From contig JANQQE010000011.1 of NCBI GenBank assembly GCA_028285105.1, forward strand, positions 62,001-126,000: a stretch of DNA of 64,000 nt, read 5' to 3'. The notes beneath the pieces are model-generated. The model searched no databases. It was not told where the DNA came from and worked only from the letters and a program-made list of their open reading frames with translations. Numbering within the stretch: position 1 is the first letter of the stretch; each line of letters starts with the position of its first letter. Origin of the DNA: Alphaproteobacteria bacterium. Its GTDB lineage: Bacteria > Planctomycetota > Phycisphaerae > UBA1845. This document shows, piece after piece, positions 17,999-26,575 of this stretch. Both the position numbers and the translations under genes were made by a program.

Positions 17999-18379
17999 CT
18001 AAAACATACCGCGAATAACGCGGTCAGCCGCAAACGCGATCAACAGCGGAACGACGATCTTGACCCACAGCGGAACCGATATCGGCGTGTCCGTCGAATC
18101 GTCAGACGGTACGAAGAATGACAGCAGTTCGCCCCGTGCGGGCTCGTTTCCGGTAGCTTTGCTGATTGACGAGATAATGCGACTGGCTTCGAGCGGGCGA
18201 AGTTGCAAGGCTGCTGCATACTGGATCAGTCGCTTTCGGCGACGCGGAACAAGGGGGCCGTTGCGAAGTTCCGCCCGCACCATCTCCTTAAAGATTTCGT
18301 GACATTCGCCGCGGGAAAACTGCGGCCCACCATGAATGGGCTTAGCGGAATCGTCATTATTGAAAGGATAGATTGGCAT
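17999..18379 (-). CDS. Hypothetical C-tail-anchored protein
   Basis: 126 residues of unrecognised family. It has a soluble basic region (residues 1-100, with ECHEIFKEMVRAELRNGPLV and RRRKRLIQYAAALQLRPLEA) and one C-terminal hydrophobic segment (VPLWVKIVVPLLIAFAADRV). The layout implies a tail-anchored cytosolic protein. A perfect 14-bp palindrome lies 21 bp upstream of the start. Confidence 0.5.
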   Translation of the reverse strand: MPIYPFNNDDSAKPIHGGPQFSRGECHEIFKEMVRAELRNGPLVPRRRKRLIQYAAALQLRPLEASRIISSISKATGNEPARGELLSFFVPSDDSTDTPISVPLWVKIVVPLLIAFAADRVIRGMF

Positions 18380-18400
18380 CGCTTCTTTCCTGTACGCGGT

Positions 18401-18414
18401 TTAGCACGTGCTAA
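18401..18414. promoter_or_regulatory. 14-bp perfect palindrome TTAGCACGTGCTAA (candidate operator)
   Basis: A perfect palindrome just upstream of the tail-anchored protein start (minus strand), placed where a repressor could block initiation. The half-site TTAGCAC equals the half-site of CIRCE, the HrcA operator, but CIRCE needs a 9-base spacer that is absent here, so I do not call it CIRCE. Confidence 0.4.
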
Positions 18415-18816
18415 TTGGCTTCAAATTCCGCCTTCCAGTTGATGATAGCCGAGCAGGAGACCATAAATAAAGCGAAAATGCGATGGGAATGGCAGAATTG
18501 CGATGGCGGTTTGCAAAATTGGGGAAGATTATCGGCCGGTGCGTTGCCGCGGTCTTTCCGATGCGGGTGTGTACGATTGACCCTACAACTGCGATGGCGA
18601 TTTTACGGTGGCTTTTGCGCTCTTGCGGCGAATAGAGTAGAGACTTGGGTTACCGCCTATTCTTGATTCGTTTGGAACCCGAAACTGGCTCTGACTCGAA
18701 TGACGGTGTTCACGATCTTGGCGTAGGCGAGGTACTGAGTGCGATACAAAACACATGGATTCATTAGCCATGCTGTGGGATCGAGTAATTAATCTAACCT
18801 GACTGGCTCGACGGGC
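18415..18816. other. Intergenic stretch without a supported gene
   Basis: About 400 bp between the palindrome and the ftsK stop. Short frames on either strand lack ribosome sites or family resemblance. No T-tailed hairpin was found for ftsK termination. Confidence 0.4.
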
Positions 18817-21645
18817 TTAGTCGTCGTCCTCTTCTTCTTCCTCCTCCTCCTCTTCATCTTCTTCGTCGTTTTCATATTCGTCTATTTCTTCATGATCCTC
18901 GTCTTCAACGTCTTCTTCAAATTCCTCGTCGCCTTCGTATTCTTCGTCGTCTTCGTCGAGTTCCTCTTCGTCGTCATCGAGGTCTTCGTCGTCCCAGTCT
19001 TCCTCCTCCGATTCATCATCTTCTTCATCCTCGTCGTCGTCTTCATCGACTGGCGGATCGTCTTCGTCTTCGTCATCGTCGAACTCAGGGTTTTCTTCGT
19101 CGTAGGCGTTGTCGACTTCGCTGACGGGAGTTGGAACCTGAGCGACAGCAGGCGTATCTTCGATGTCCATGACAGCCACATCGCTTTCGTCCTCTGCGTC
19201 GGCTGCGTAGTTGTCTTCTGCCACCTCACGATCGACCTGCGACTTGAAGTTTTGCCATTCTTCCAAAGTCATCTCGACTTCGCGTGCCTGCGATCCTTTG
19301 AATTCTCCGACGATTCCGGCTTCTGCCATTTCGTCGATCAAACGCGACGCGCGCGAATAGCCAATGCTGAGGCGTCGTTGCAAGAGGCTGACGCTTCCAC
19401 GCCGAGATTCGAGGACGATGACCGCCGCCTTGTCGAACAGGGCGTCGCGATCGGCGCTGTTTCCACCGAGCCCCTTGGCTTTGATCCGCATGAGTTGCGG
19501 GTGGAATTCAGGGCGGCCTTGATCTGTGAGAAAATCGATGATGCTGTTGAGTTCGTCGTCTTCGAGTAACGTCCCCTGAGATCGAATCAACTTGTGCGAA
19601 CCGGGCGGTAAGAACAGCATATCGCCCTGACCCATGAGCACCTCTGCACCATTTTGGTCGAGTACGATGCGAGAATCCATGCGGCTGGCCACGCGGAAAG
19701 CGACGCGGCAGGGCATGTTGGATTTGATCAGACCGGTGACGACTTTGGCCTCCGGGCGTTGGGTCGCGACTACGATATGGATACCAACGGCTCGCGACTT
19801 TTGCGCCAACCGTGCCAAATGATGCTCGACTTCCTTGGCTGCCGTCATCATCAAGTCGGCCAACTCATCGATGACGATCACGACGTAGGGAAGCTTGACC
19901 GGAATCTGGGCTTTCTCTTGATCGTTGGTGGGCGAGAAACGCTTGTAGACTTCTTCTTCACCGAGACGGTTGTACGAGGCGATGTTGCGCACGCGGGCTT
20001 CGGCCAGCAACTCGTAGCGCTCTTCCATCTTGGTGACCGCCCAGTCGAGAATCTGCTCGGCCCGATTCATGTCGGTGATAATCGGTGACATAAGGTGGGG
20101 GACGTCCTTGAATTGCGACATCTCCACCATCTTCGGATCGACGAGGATGAGCTTGACCTCGTCGGGCTTCTTGGTCATCAAGAACGATGCGATCACGGAG
20201 TTGATACAAACGCTCTTTCCGGAACCAGTCGTTCCCGCGATCAGCATATGGGGCATCGCAGCCAAGTCGCCCATCAGGGCAGCACCGCTGGCATCTTTTC
20301 CGAAAAAGATCGGGAGCGCCATCTTGCGTGCCTTCGCCGCCCCCAGCGCCAGCAGTTCCTTGATGCGAACCTTTTCCTTGTTCGAATTGGGCACTTCGAT
20401 CCCGACGGTGTTCTTGCCGGGAATTGGAGCAACCACGCGAATGGCCGGGGCCTTAAGTGCCCGAGCGATGTCGTTGGTTAACGATGCGATCTGCGAAACC
20501 TTGATCCCCGCACCGACAGCCAACTCGAACATCGTGATCACTGGACCTGTTTCGATTTCAACCACGCGGGCGTCAAGACGAAACTCTTCCAGCGTTTGCT
20601 CGAGCATCTTGGCCTTGGCCCGGACGATGGTTTCCTGCTGTGCGTTAAAGCCATGCTCAGGATCGTGTAGCAAACTGTGCGGTGGAAAATTCCAGTCGCC
20701 GACGGGCGTCGGATAGGCCTTGTCCGGGACGACTTCCGCAATCGGTTTGGGCATGTTCACGCGAAGCTTCGGCGGTGAATTTTGCGGTGATTCGGGCTCT
20801 TCTTCAGGGATAGCATCTTCCGCTTCTGCCGCACCCAGGCGTTTCTTCTTAGACTTTTTCTTCTTGCTCTTGTGTTTGAACGTCTCGCCAACTGCCAGAA
20901 CTTCGTCCGTTTCAGCATCGCCGGTATCTTCGATTTGCGTTTTGCGGCTGGAGTTGATCCGAAGCTTTTCGGAATCGGGGCGGTGCGTCGATTCCTCAAG
21001 ATCGGTGTTTGCAGAATCCCCACGACCCGCACCGGCTGCCACCGGTGAACCCAGCGATGTGCGGGCAGCAGAAATCGCGTCAACCGATGCATCCTTGATG
21101 TATTGCACCGCTGCCGGAAAACGCAGCACCCACCCCTCAGCCGCAAACGTCAAACCAACGAGGAAGCTGTACGCCAACACGAGTATCGTCCCGACGTTTG
21201 AAAACGCATGTCGCAGCATCATCGCCAGCGCCGCCCCCAGCACGCCGCCATCGCCGATCGCCAGTGATTCATATCCTCCAGTTGAGATGAATGAAACGGA
21301 AGTGGCTACGCTGGCGATCAAGATCGTGACCCCAAACGTCCGTTGGACGAGGCTGACCACTTTGCCATGAACCAACCACAGAAACGATGCCATTGATGCA
21401 AACAGAACGAGGATATAAGCGCCGTCGCCTATCCAATAGAACAACTCAAACGCCAGAAGTGCGCCGGCATTTCCGCAGGCGTTCATCGTCGCAGTATTGT
21501 GCGGGGCATGGCTGGGATTGGGCCAATCACCAACGTCAAACGTTAGAAGTGCCGTCCAGGTAAACAGGCAGATCAGGCCAATGAAAGCAGGGGCGGCCAA
21601 CGACCGCGTCACCTGATATTTCTTTTTCTTCTTCTTTCGAGCCAC
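18817..21645 (-). CDS. ftsK: DNA translocase FtsK/SpoIIIE with long acidic C-terminal tail
   Basis: 942 residues. Four transmembrane segments occupy about 14-174, then a charged linker with Lys-rich patches (KHKSKKKKSKKKR) leads to the motor. The motor includes Walker A, AGTTGSGKSVCINS, at about residues 468-480, and IVVIDELADLMMTA as Walker B. The gamma winged helix lies at about 743-800 (SVSLLQRRLSIGYSRASRLI), which binds KOPS-like sites. FtsK pumps the terminus DNA at the septum and activates dimer resolution. Unusually, about 95 residues after gamma (from about 848) are almost all Asp/Glu. The start is GTG 21645, five bases after AAAGGAG. Confidence 0.95.
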   Translation of the reverse strand: MARKKKKKKYQVTRSLAAPAFIGLICLFTWTALLTFDVGDWPNPSHAPHNTATMNACGNAGALLAFELFYWIGDGAYILVLFASMASFLWLVHGKVVSLVQRTFGVTILIASVATSVSFISTGGYESLAIGDGGVLGAALAMMLRHAFSNVGTILVLAYSFLVGLTFAAEGWVLRFPAAVQYIKDASVDAISAARTSLGSPVAAGAGRGDSANTDLEESTHRPDSEKLRINSSRKTQIEDTGDAETDEVLAVGETFKHKSKKKKSKKKRLGAAEAEDAIPEEEPESPQNSPPKLRVNMPKPIAEVVPDKAYPTPVGDWNFPPHSLLHDPEHGFNAQQETIVRAKAKMLEQTLEEFRLDARVVEIETGPVITMFELAVGAGIKVSQIASLTNDIARALKAPAIRVVAPIPGKNTVGIEVPNSNKEKVRIKELLALGAAKARKMALPIFFGKDASGAALMGDLAAMPHMLIAGTTGSGKSVCINSVIASFLMTKKPDEVKLILVDPKMVEMSQFKDVPHLMSPIITDMNRAEQILDWAVTKMEERYELLAEARVRNIASYNRLGEEEVYKRFSPTNDQEKAQIPVKLPYVVIVIDELADLMMTAAKEVEHHLARLAQKSRAVGIHIVVATQRPEAKVVTGLIKSNMPCRVAFRVASRMDSRIVLDQNGAEVLMGQGDMLFLPPGSHKLIRSQGTLLEDDELNSIIDFLTDQGRPEFHPQLMRIKAKGLGGNSADRDALFDKAAVIVLESRRGSVSLLQRRLSIGYSRASRLIDEMAEAGIVGEFKGSQAREVEMTLEEWQNFKSQVDREVAEDNYAADAEDESDVAVMDIEDTPAVAQVPTPVSEVDNAYDEENPEFDDDEDEDDPPVDEDDDEDEEDDESEEEDWDDEDLDDDEEELDEDDEEYEGDEEFEEDVEDEDHEEIDEYENDEEDEEEEEEEEEDDD

Positions 21646-21985
21646 GGGACTCCTTTCCCAGTGGGGGGTGATTCAATTGGTTGTCGGACTGCCGAGTTTC
21701 GCAGACCGACCATGCGATTTCAATCCCGTACCGCCAATTTGCCTGCGTGGGATCGCTTAGCCAACATCGGCTTACAAGGGCGGTTCTATGCAGCGCCACC
21801 GCCGATTTTGTGAAGATTTGAGGCGAGAGGGCGAGTGCCTGATAAGGTGGGCGAATTTGCCGGTTTCGTGTGTGGTCGTCAGTTTCATTGACGACGAATC
21901 GTTGTTTGTACGAAGACCCACAATTAGACTTTCGTACCATATAAATTTTGGACGCCAAACTTAAGAACAGGAAAAGGGCACAATC
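21646..21985. other. Divergent intergenic region, ftsK / metallopeptidase
   Basis: 340 bp between divergent genes. It contains the ftsK ribosome site and, at 21940-21945, TATAAA with no matching -35. Promoters for both genes should lie here, but I cannot place them. Confidence 0.35.
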
Positions 21986-22846
21986 ATGCGATGGCGAGGG
22001 AGAAGACGAAGCAGAAACGTTGAGGATCGGCGGCGGATGGGCGGTCCGGCGATTGCCAAGGGTGGTGGGCTCGGCATGATCGTCATTGTGATTGTCTATG
22101 CGCTGTTGGGTGGGAATCCGCTGGCCCTGATCGGGAATCTACCAGCATCGACGTCCACGCAATCGGGCGCGAGCGCGCCGGGGGCAGATGTTCCGCCAGC
22201 AGACGACGAGCATGCCGCATTCATTTCAACCGTGTTAGCCGACACCGAGGACGTTTGGAATGCCTTGTTCGAACGGGCGGGGGAACGATACGCCGAACCG
22301 AAACTTGTTTTGTTTCGCGGACAGGTGCAGTCGGCATGCGGATTCGCCAGCGCAGCATCGGGACCATTCTATTGCCCGGGCGACCAGAAGGTTTACCTGG
22401 ACCTGTCATTCTTCGACGAGTTGAGTCGCCAATTCAATGCCCCGGGCGATTTCGCTCAAGCGTATGTCGTCGCCCACGAGGTCGGCCACCATGTGCAGAG
22501 GCTGCTCGGAACCACCGATAGAGTTCACCGCATGAAGGGGCGCGTCTCCGAAGAAGAGTACAATGCGTTGTCCGTCCGCCTGGAACTGCAAGCCGACTTC
22601 TTCGCCGGCGTCTGGGCCCACCACGCCCAGCGGGCATTCAAGATGCTCGAAAGCGGCGACATAGAAGAAGCCTTACAAGCCGCCTCGGCAATAGGTGACG
22701 ACGCCATCCAAAAAAGATCCCGCGGCTACGTCGTCCCAGAGTCGTTCACCCACGGTACATCCGCCCAACGAGTCAAATGGTTCACGCGCGGGTTCGAGAC
22801 TGGGGACTTGAGTCAAGGTGATACGTTTGGTTCGATCGGTCTTTGA
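21986..22846 (+). CDS. Neutral zinc metallopeptidase, YpfJ family
   Basis: 286 residues. The N-terminus is basic with a MRWRGRRRSRNVEDRR start, then one membrane segment (GMIVIVIVYALLGGNPLAL, about 31-49). The extracytoplasmic domain contains the zincin motif HEVGHHVQ (H164, E165, H168) and the family phrases CGFASAASGPFYCPGDQKVY and RLELQADFFAGVWAHH; the Glu in LELQAD is the likely third zinc ligand. YpfJ-family proteins are found widely with no firm substrate. The length matches the family. AAAGG is eight bases upstream. Confidence 0.9.
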   Translation: MRWRGRRRSRNVEDRRRMGGPAIAKGGGLGMIVIVIVYALLGGNPLALIGNLPASTSTQSGASAPGADVPPADDEHAAFISTVLADTEDVWNALFERAGERYAEPKLVLFRGQVQSACGFASAASGPFYCPGDQKVYLDLSFFDELSRQFNAPGDFAQAYVVAHEVGHHVQRLLGTTDRVHRMKGRVSEEEYNALSVRLELQADFFAGVWAHHAQRAFKMLESGDIEEALQAASAIGDDAIQKRSRGYVVPESFTHGTSAQRVKWFTRGFETGDLSQGDTFGSIGL

Positions 22847-23139
22847 TCTGCGGATTACCGTTGCGGCAAAAGAATACGTTGCCATTTCACTCGCCGAATT
22901 GAGTGGGCGCGGAATCTTGCGTTCCCGTGCCATGATTAGATTCTCTATCGTCCAAATGGACATCCTGCGATCCTGTCTGGAGCGTTACTTCGTTCGTTCA
23001 TCGCCATCGATTCGCGCCCGCCAATTGGCCTCCGGAAAGGATCTCGCTCACGCCTTAAAGCGCATCGTCAGTGCCAATATCTCTTCGGCGGGCTGGCAGG
23101 TCTTGGTGCGTAGCTGTTAAAGTTTGGCTGCGATGCAGT

Positions 23140-23717
23140 TGATCTGCCCCCTGATATCGATCCAACCCAGGAGCGAGTATTCTGGTTGGATCATGGATTT
23201 TGAGGAGGGCAGGCGATTGAATTCGGAAGGTGTCTGGGGCGACTGGTGTGGTTATTCGTGACGAGTGGTGTTTCGAAACATTAATGCAGCGATAACGGCT
23301 CGGAGTTTACCGCCGTTGCCGTTCGGGATTGGTCGAAGAAAGTCGGCGCAACGACGTTGTGCATCGAACCCGGATCACCGTGGGACTGAAGGCGACCAAT
23401 GCGGGAGCCTGAAAATCACATTGAGAGTTTCAAAGGAAAGCCGCCCGACGATCTGCTCAACGGGTAGGATCTTCCATGCGTTGACCGAGGCGAATGCGCT
23501 TGTGGAACAATGGCGACGCGATTAAACCACGGTGCGGCTACATAGCTCGCTGGGGTATCAGCCACCGGTCCCTCAAGTGATTGCAATGGCAGGCGACGAT
23601 GCCCGACAAGTGCCAGAGCAAACGCGATGGGCGGCAGGCTGCGCCACGCCCACTGGCTGGTGTTACAAATTGGAAGAACTCTGACGTAACAGGTGGACTA
23701 ACGATGGGGCCAGGTCA
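23140..23717 (+). mobile_element. Decayed IS3-family insertion sequence remnant
   Basis: The left end TGATCTGCCCCC (23140) and the right end, complement TGACCTGGCCCC (23706-23717), match at 10 of 12 positions, as IS3-family terminal repeats do. Inside is a broken transposase catalytic domain. The element is about 578 bp, much shorter than an intact IS3 (about 1.2-1.5 kb), so most of orfA and the start of orfB are gone. No clean target duplication remains. Confidence 0.65.
23250..23684 (+). pseudogene. IS3-family transposase (OrfB) C-terminal fragment, frameshifted
   Basis: Translation gives SDNGSEFTAVAVRDW (the second catalytic Asp region of the rve/DDE domain), then TTLCIEPGSPWD and a TGA stop, then ENHIESFKGKPPDDLLNG. 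It shifts frame near 23460 to RIFHALTEANALVEQWRRD, a TAA stop (23523-23525) and TTVRLHSSLGYQPPVPQV. This is the standard order of IS3 OrfB C-termini (SDNGxEF, EPGSPWENG, ESFNGKLRDELLN, YNxxRPHSSLGY). At least two stops and one frameshift make it inactive. Confidence 0.75.
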
Positions 23718-23925
23718 ATGTCATCCGCCTCTACGACATCGAAGGCTCCCCATCGAAGCCGTAGCGGAGAAAATGGACCGATCGACCGGGGCAGTTCACC
23801 TGCTGCCAGCCCGCGCCCAGGACCGCCTCCTCGAAATCCTGGGCTCCCCTTCGAACTTTTTTTGGGGGGACTAATACGTGAATCGCACAGACCATTTGTC
23901 GCATAGGCTCCCGAGGTGAATCCCC

Positions 23926-26430
23926 GTGAATGATCCAAGCCGCAAAAATCTGCCCAGAACAGATCCACCGGAAACTCCGGTTGATGAACATTTGAGTTGG
24001 ATCGATGCCGCTTGTCGCGAATTCGAGGCGATGGGCGGCCCGGTGTCCTCAAAACTCGAGTCGCACGAATCCAACGTCTCTCCGGATGATCGAATCGCCG
24101 CATCCCTCTCACGGGCACTTCCGGGATACACCATCAAGGGCGAGTGCGAGCGTGGAGGACAGGGGGTCGTGTTTCGTGCGGTACAAAAAGCCACCGACCG
24201 GCACGTCGCTATAAAGGTGTTGCACGAAACGTCGGTCGGGAAAACACGAGACCGGTCGCGCTTCGAGCGCGAAGTGAAAATCCTAGGCCAATTGCGGCAT
24301 GCCAACATCGTCAAGATTCTCGACACCGGATCGACTGAAGGCCGCTTCTTCTACATCATGGACTTCATCGAAGGGATGCCGCTCGATGACTATGTCCTCA
24401 AAAACAATGTATCCATCCACGATGCCCTTGTACTCTTCCAAAAAGTCTGCAATGCAGTCAACGTCGCCCACCTCCGCGGAATCATTCACCGCGACATCAA
24501 GCCGAGCAACATTCGCGTGGACCACTCGGGCGAACCGCACGTGATGGATTTCGGGTTGGCCAAGGTCGATGAGTTCGATGCCATCGCCGATTCGCGTACC
24601 GAAGCGCAGACCGTAAGTGGTCAGTTTGTGGGTACTCTCCCTTGGGCAAGCCCCGAACAACTTGACGGCCTATCGGACGACCTCGACATTCGTACAGACG
24701 TGTATTCACTAGGCATCGTTTTGTATCAGATTCTCGCACGCTCGTTCCCATACGAAGTCTGCGGAAGCATGCGCAAAACGCTCGAGAACATCTGCCAAAT
24801 CGATCCTCAAAAACCCAGCACCATCAATCCGAACATTGACGATGAAGTGGATTGCATTGTGCTGAAGGCTCTACGCAAACGTCGCGAACACCGATACCAA
24901 AGCGCCGGAAACCTTGCTCGGGAAATCAATCGCTATCTGGCAGGTGAACCGATTGAAGCCAAGCGCGAAAACAATTGGTATGTTCTGCGCAAAACAGTCC
25001 GTCGCAATCGTGGAAAGGCGATCATTGCGGGTTTGGTTATTGTGCTGATCGTCCATTCCTTAATCGCCATGACGATGCTGTTCCGACAGGAGTCACGTCT
25101 CCGCGCTGACGCTGAAAATGCCCGCGATGAGGCCCAGGAGGCACGAGACGAAGCCGAGCACCAGAAGGCCGTTGCACTGGAAGTGAACGCTTTCCTGAAC
25201 CACGGCGTCCTCGCATCGGCCCGCCCCGACATGCTTGGAAAGGACGTTACGGTTCGTGAGGCTTTAGATTCCGCGTCGGCCGACATTGAGGAGTACTTTC
25301 CCAACGAGCCTGAATTGCAAGGGCGAGTTCGTTTCGTCGTTGGGAATACTTATTACGAGTTGGGCGTCGTCGAAGAGGCTCGCCAGAATTTGCAGCTTGC
25401 CCTAAAGCAACTTCGTGAAACGCTGGGCGCTGAGCATCCAGACACGCTCCACGCTCTCAACGACTTGGCCCGCATTTACGAAGGCACAGGCGAGTACATT
25501 GCGGCTCGCGACCTCATCAAGGAATGTCACGAAACCCGCAAACGAGTGCTGGGCGAATTCCACCCGGACACCATCATCAGCCTTTCCAATCTAGGATGGA
25601 TGTATGTCCGTCTAGGCGAGAATCAAACGGCAGAGCAACTCTCGCGAATGGCGGTCTCGAATTGGGACCAAGCGACCGATGTGGACGAATCGCAGCGCCT
25701 TCTGGCAGTCAATAATCTCGCCAGCATTCTAATGGAGCGCGATAAGTATACCGAAGCCGAACCCTTGCTCGTTGAAGTCCATGAGTGGTACCGGACGGAA
25801 TTGGGCGAAACCCATCCGACGACACTGGTCGCGATGAGTAACCTCGCGACACTCTACAAACATGTCGGCCAACCCGAAAAAGCTGAAACCTATTATCTAC
25901 AGGTGTTGAATGCCCGAAAAAAAATACTGGGGCTCGGTCATCCGCAGACACTGATCTGTGCAAACAACCTCGCCGTTCTCTACTCCCACACCGGTCGGGA
26001 CCGGTTGGCCGAAAAACTACTACTGGAGTCGATTGGTCGCGGGCGGGCCACGCTCGCCGAAGACAATCCCAATATCGTCGCCCTAATGAGCAACTTGGGT
26101 AAAGCCATCTACGCCCAAGACCGCTACGAGGAAGCCCTCACCAAGTTTGATAACGCACTAGTACTTGCCCAAACAATCTACCCAGAGAATCATCCAAACG
26201 TCGCTCTGTATATGGCCCGCAAAGGAGCAGCTTTGGGAAAACTCAATCAAGATGAGGAGGCCATGCAACTCTTCGATGAAGCGTATACATTACTTGTCGA
26301 CAGCGTCGGTCCTAACGATCCAAGGACAACTAGTGTCGTCGAGCACGCCATGGAATTCTACTCCGACCGAAATCTGAACCCGCAGGTCCAGACTTGGAAG
26401 GATCGTCACAGAGAGCAACTTGACCCTTGA
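23926..26430 (+). CDS. Transmembrane Ser/Thr protein kinase with TPR repeats
   Basis: 834 residues. The kinase domain (about 64-335) has ERGGQGVVFRAV as the glycine loop, VAIK with K97, the catalytic loop HRDIKPSN (H188-D190), DFG at 208-210, and WASPEQL. One membrane helix follows at about 364-388 (AIIAGLVIVLIVHSLIAMTM), then an Ala/Glu coiled region (ENARDEAQEARDEAEHQ). Nine or so TPR-type repeats of the kinesin-light-chain style run to the C-terminus (GAEHPDTLHALNDLARIYEG and similar). It is probably a surface-signal kinase with a protein-binding domain outside the membrane. The start is GTG 23926, seven bases after GAGGTGA. Confidence 0.92.
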   Translation: MNDPSRKNLPRTDPPETPVDEHLSWIDAACREFEAMGGPVSSKLESHESNVSPDDRIAASLSRALPGYTIKGECERGGQGVVFRAVQKATDRHVAIKVLHETSVGKTRDRSRFEREVKILGQLRHANIVKILDTGSTEGRFFYIMDFIEGMPLDDYVLKNNVSIHDALVLFQKVCNAVNVAHLRGIIHRDIKPSNIRVDHSGEPHVMDFGLAKVDEFDAIADSRTEAQTVSGQFVGTLPWASPEQLDGLSDDLDIRTDVYSLGIVLYQILARSFPYEVCGSMRKTLENICQIDPQKPSTINPNIDDEVDCIVLKALRKRREHRYQSAGNLAREINRYLAGEPIEAKRENNWYVLRKTVRRNRGKAIIAGLVIVLIVHSLIAMTMLFRQESRLRADAENARDEAQEARDEAEHQKAVALEVNAFLNHGVLASARPDMLGKDVTVREALDSASADIEEYFPNEPELQGRVRFVVGNTYYELGVVEEARQNLQLALKQLRETLGAEHPDTLHALNDLARIYEGTGEYIAARDLIKECHETRKRVLGEFHPDTIISLSNLGWMYVRLGENQTAEQLSRMAVSNWDQATDVDESQRLLAVNNLASILMERDKYTEAEPLLVEVHEWYRTELGETHPTTLVAMSNLATLYKHVGQPEKAETYYLQVLNARKKILGLGHPQTLICANNLAVLYSHTGRDRLAEKLLLESIGRGRATLAEDNPNIVALMSNLGKAIYAQDRYEEALTKFDNALVLAQTIYPENHPNVALYMARKGAALGKLNQDEEAMQLFDEAYTLLVDSVGPNDPRTTSVVEHAMEFYSDRNLNPQVQTWKDRHREQLDP

Positions 26431-26471
26431 ACCCCAGATACACTAACATCCCAATTGAGAGAGCCTTTCGT

Positions 26472-26479
26472 AGGAGGAG
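26472..26479 (+). promoter_or_regulatory. Strong Shine-Dalgarno before alternative GTG starts of the giant gene
   Basis: AGGAGGAG lies three bases before GTG 26483 and nine before GTG 26489, while ATG 26576 has only GAGGG seven bases upstream. Only ATG 26576 begins a normal signal peptide, so I prefer it, but the ribosome site argues for an extended form. Confidence 0.4.
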
Positions 26480-26575
26480 AGTGTGAGAGTGCGGCCCCAT
26501 CTTTGGGCTGTACTCTTTTTTTGCGGTATCGGTGAACGGGGTAAATTTGTCTTAAGAGTCATTGAGGGCAGGTCC

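Larger units (their letters stand above)
22970..23874 (+). pseudogene. ECF sigma factor pseudogene, split by an IS3 relic
   Basis: Two fragments of a planctomycete ECF sigma factor flank an insertion-sequence relic. The first (about 22998-23065) reads SSPSIRARQLASGKDLAHAL, the segment before region 4. The second (23714-23874) reads VIRLYDIEG in one frame, then IEAVAEKMDRSTGAVHLL and AQDRLLEILGSPSNFF after a one-base frameshift, which is region 4.2 with its helix-turn-helix. The N-terminal region 2 is missing. The remnant ends 51 bp before a Ser/Thr kinase with TPRs, and such sigma-kinase pairs are common in planctomycetes. The call rests on my recognition of the family pattern. Confidence 0.65.

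Noticed and set aside
18401..18414. CIRCE (HrcA operator)
   Set aside because: The half-site matches, but the 9-base spacer that defines CIRCE is absent.
23581..23874. Apparent 97-codon intact gene on the plus strand
   Set aside because: It joins the tail of the IS relic to the sigma-factor remnant; only the last 40 or so codons carry a family signature, in a frame shifted from the upstream part.
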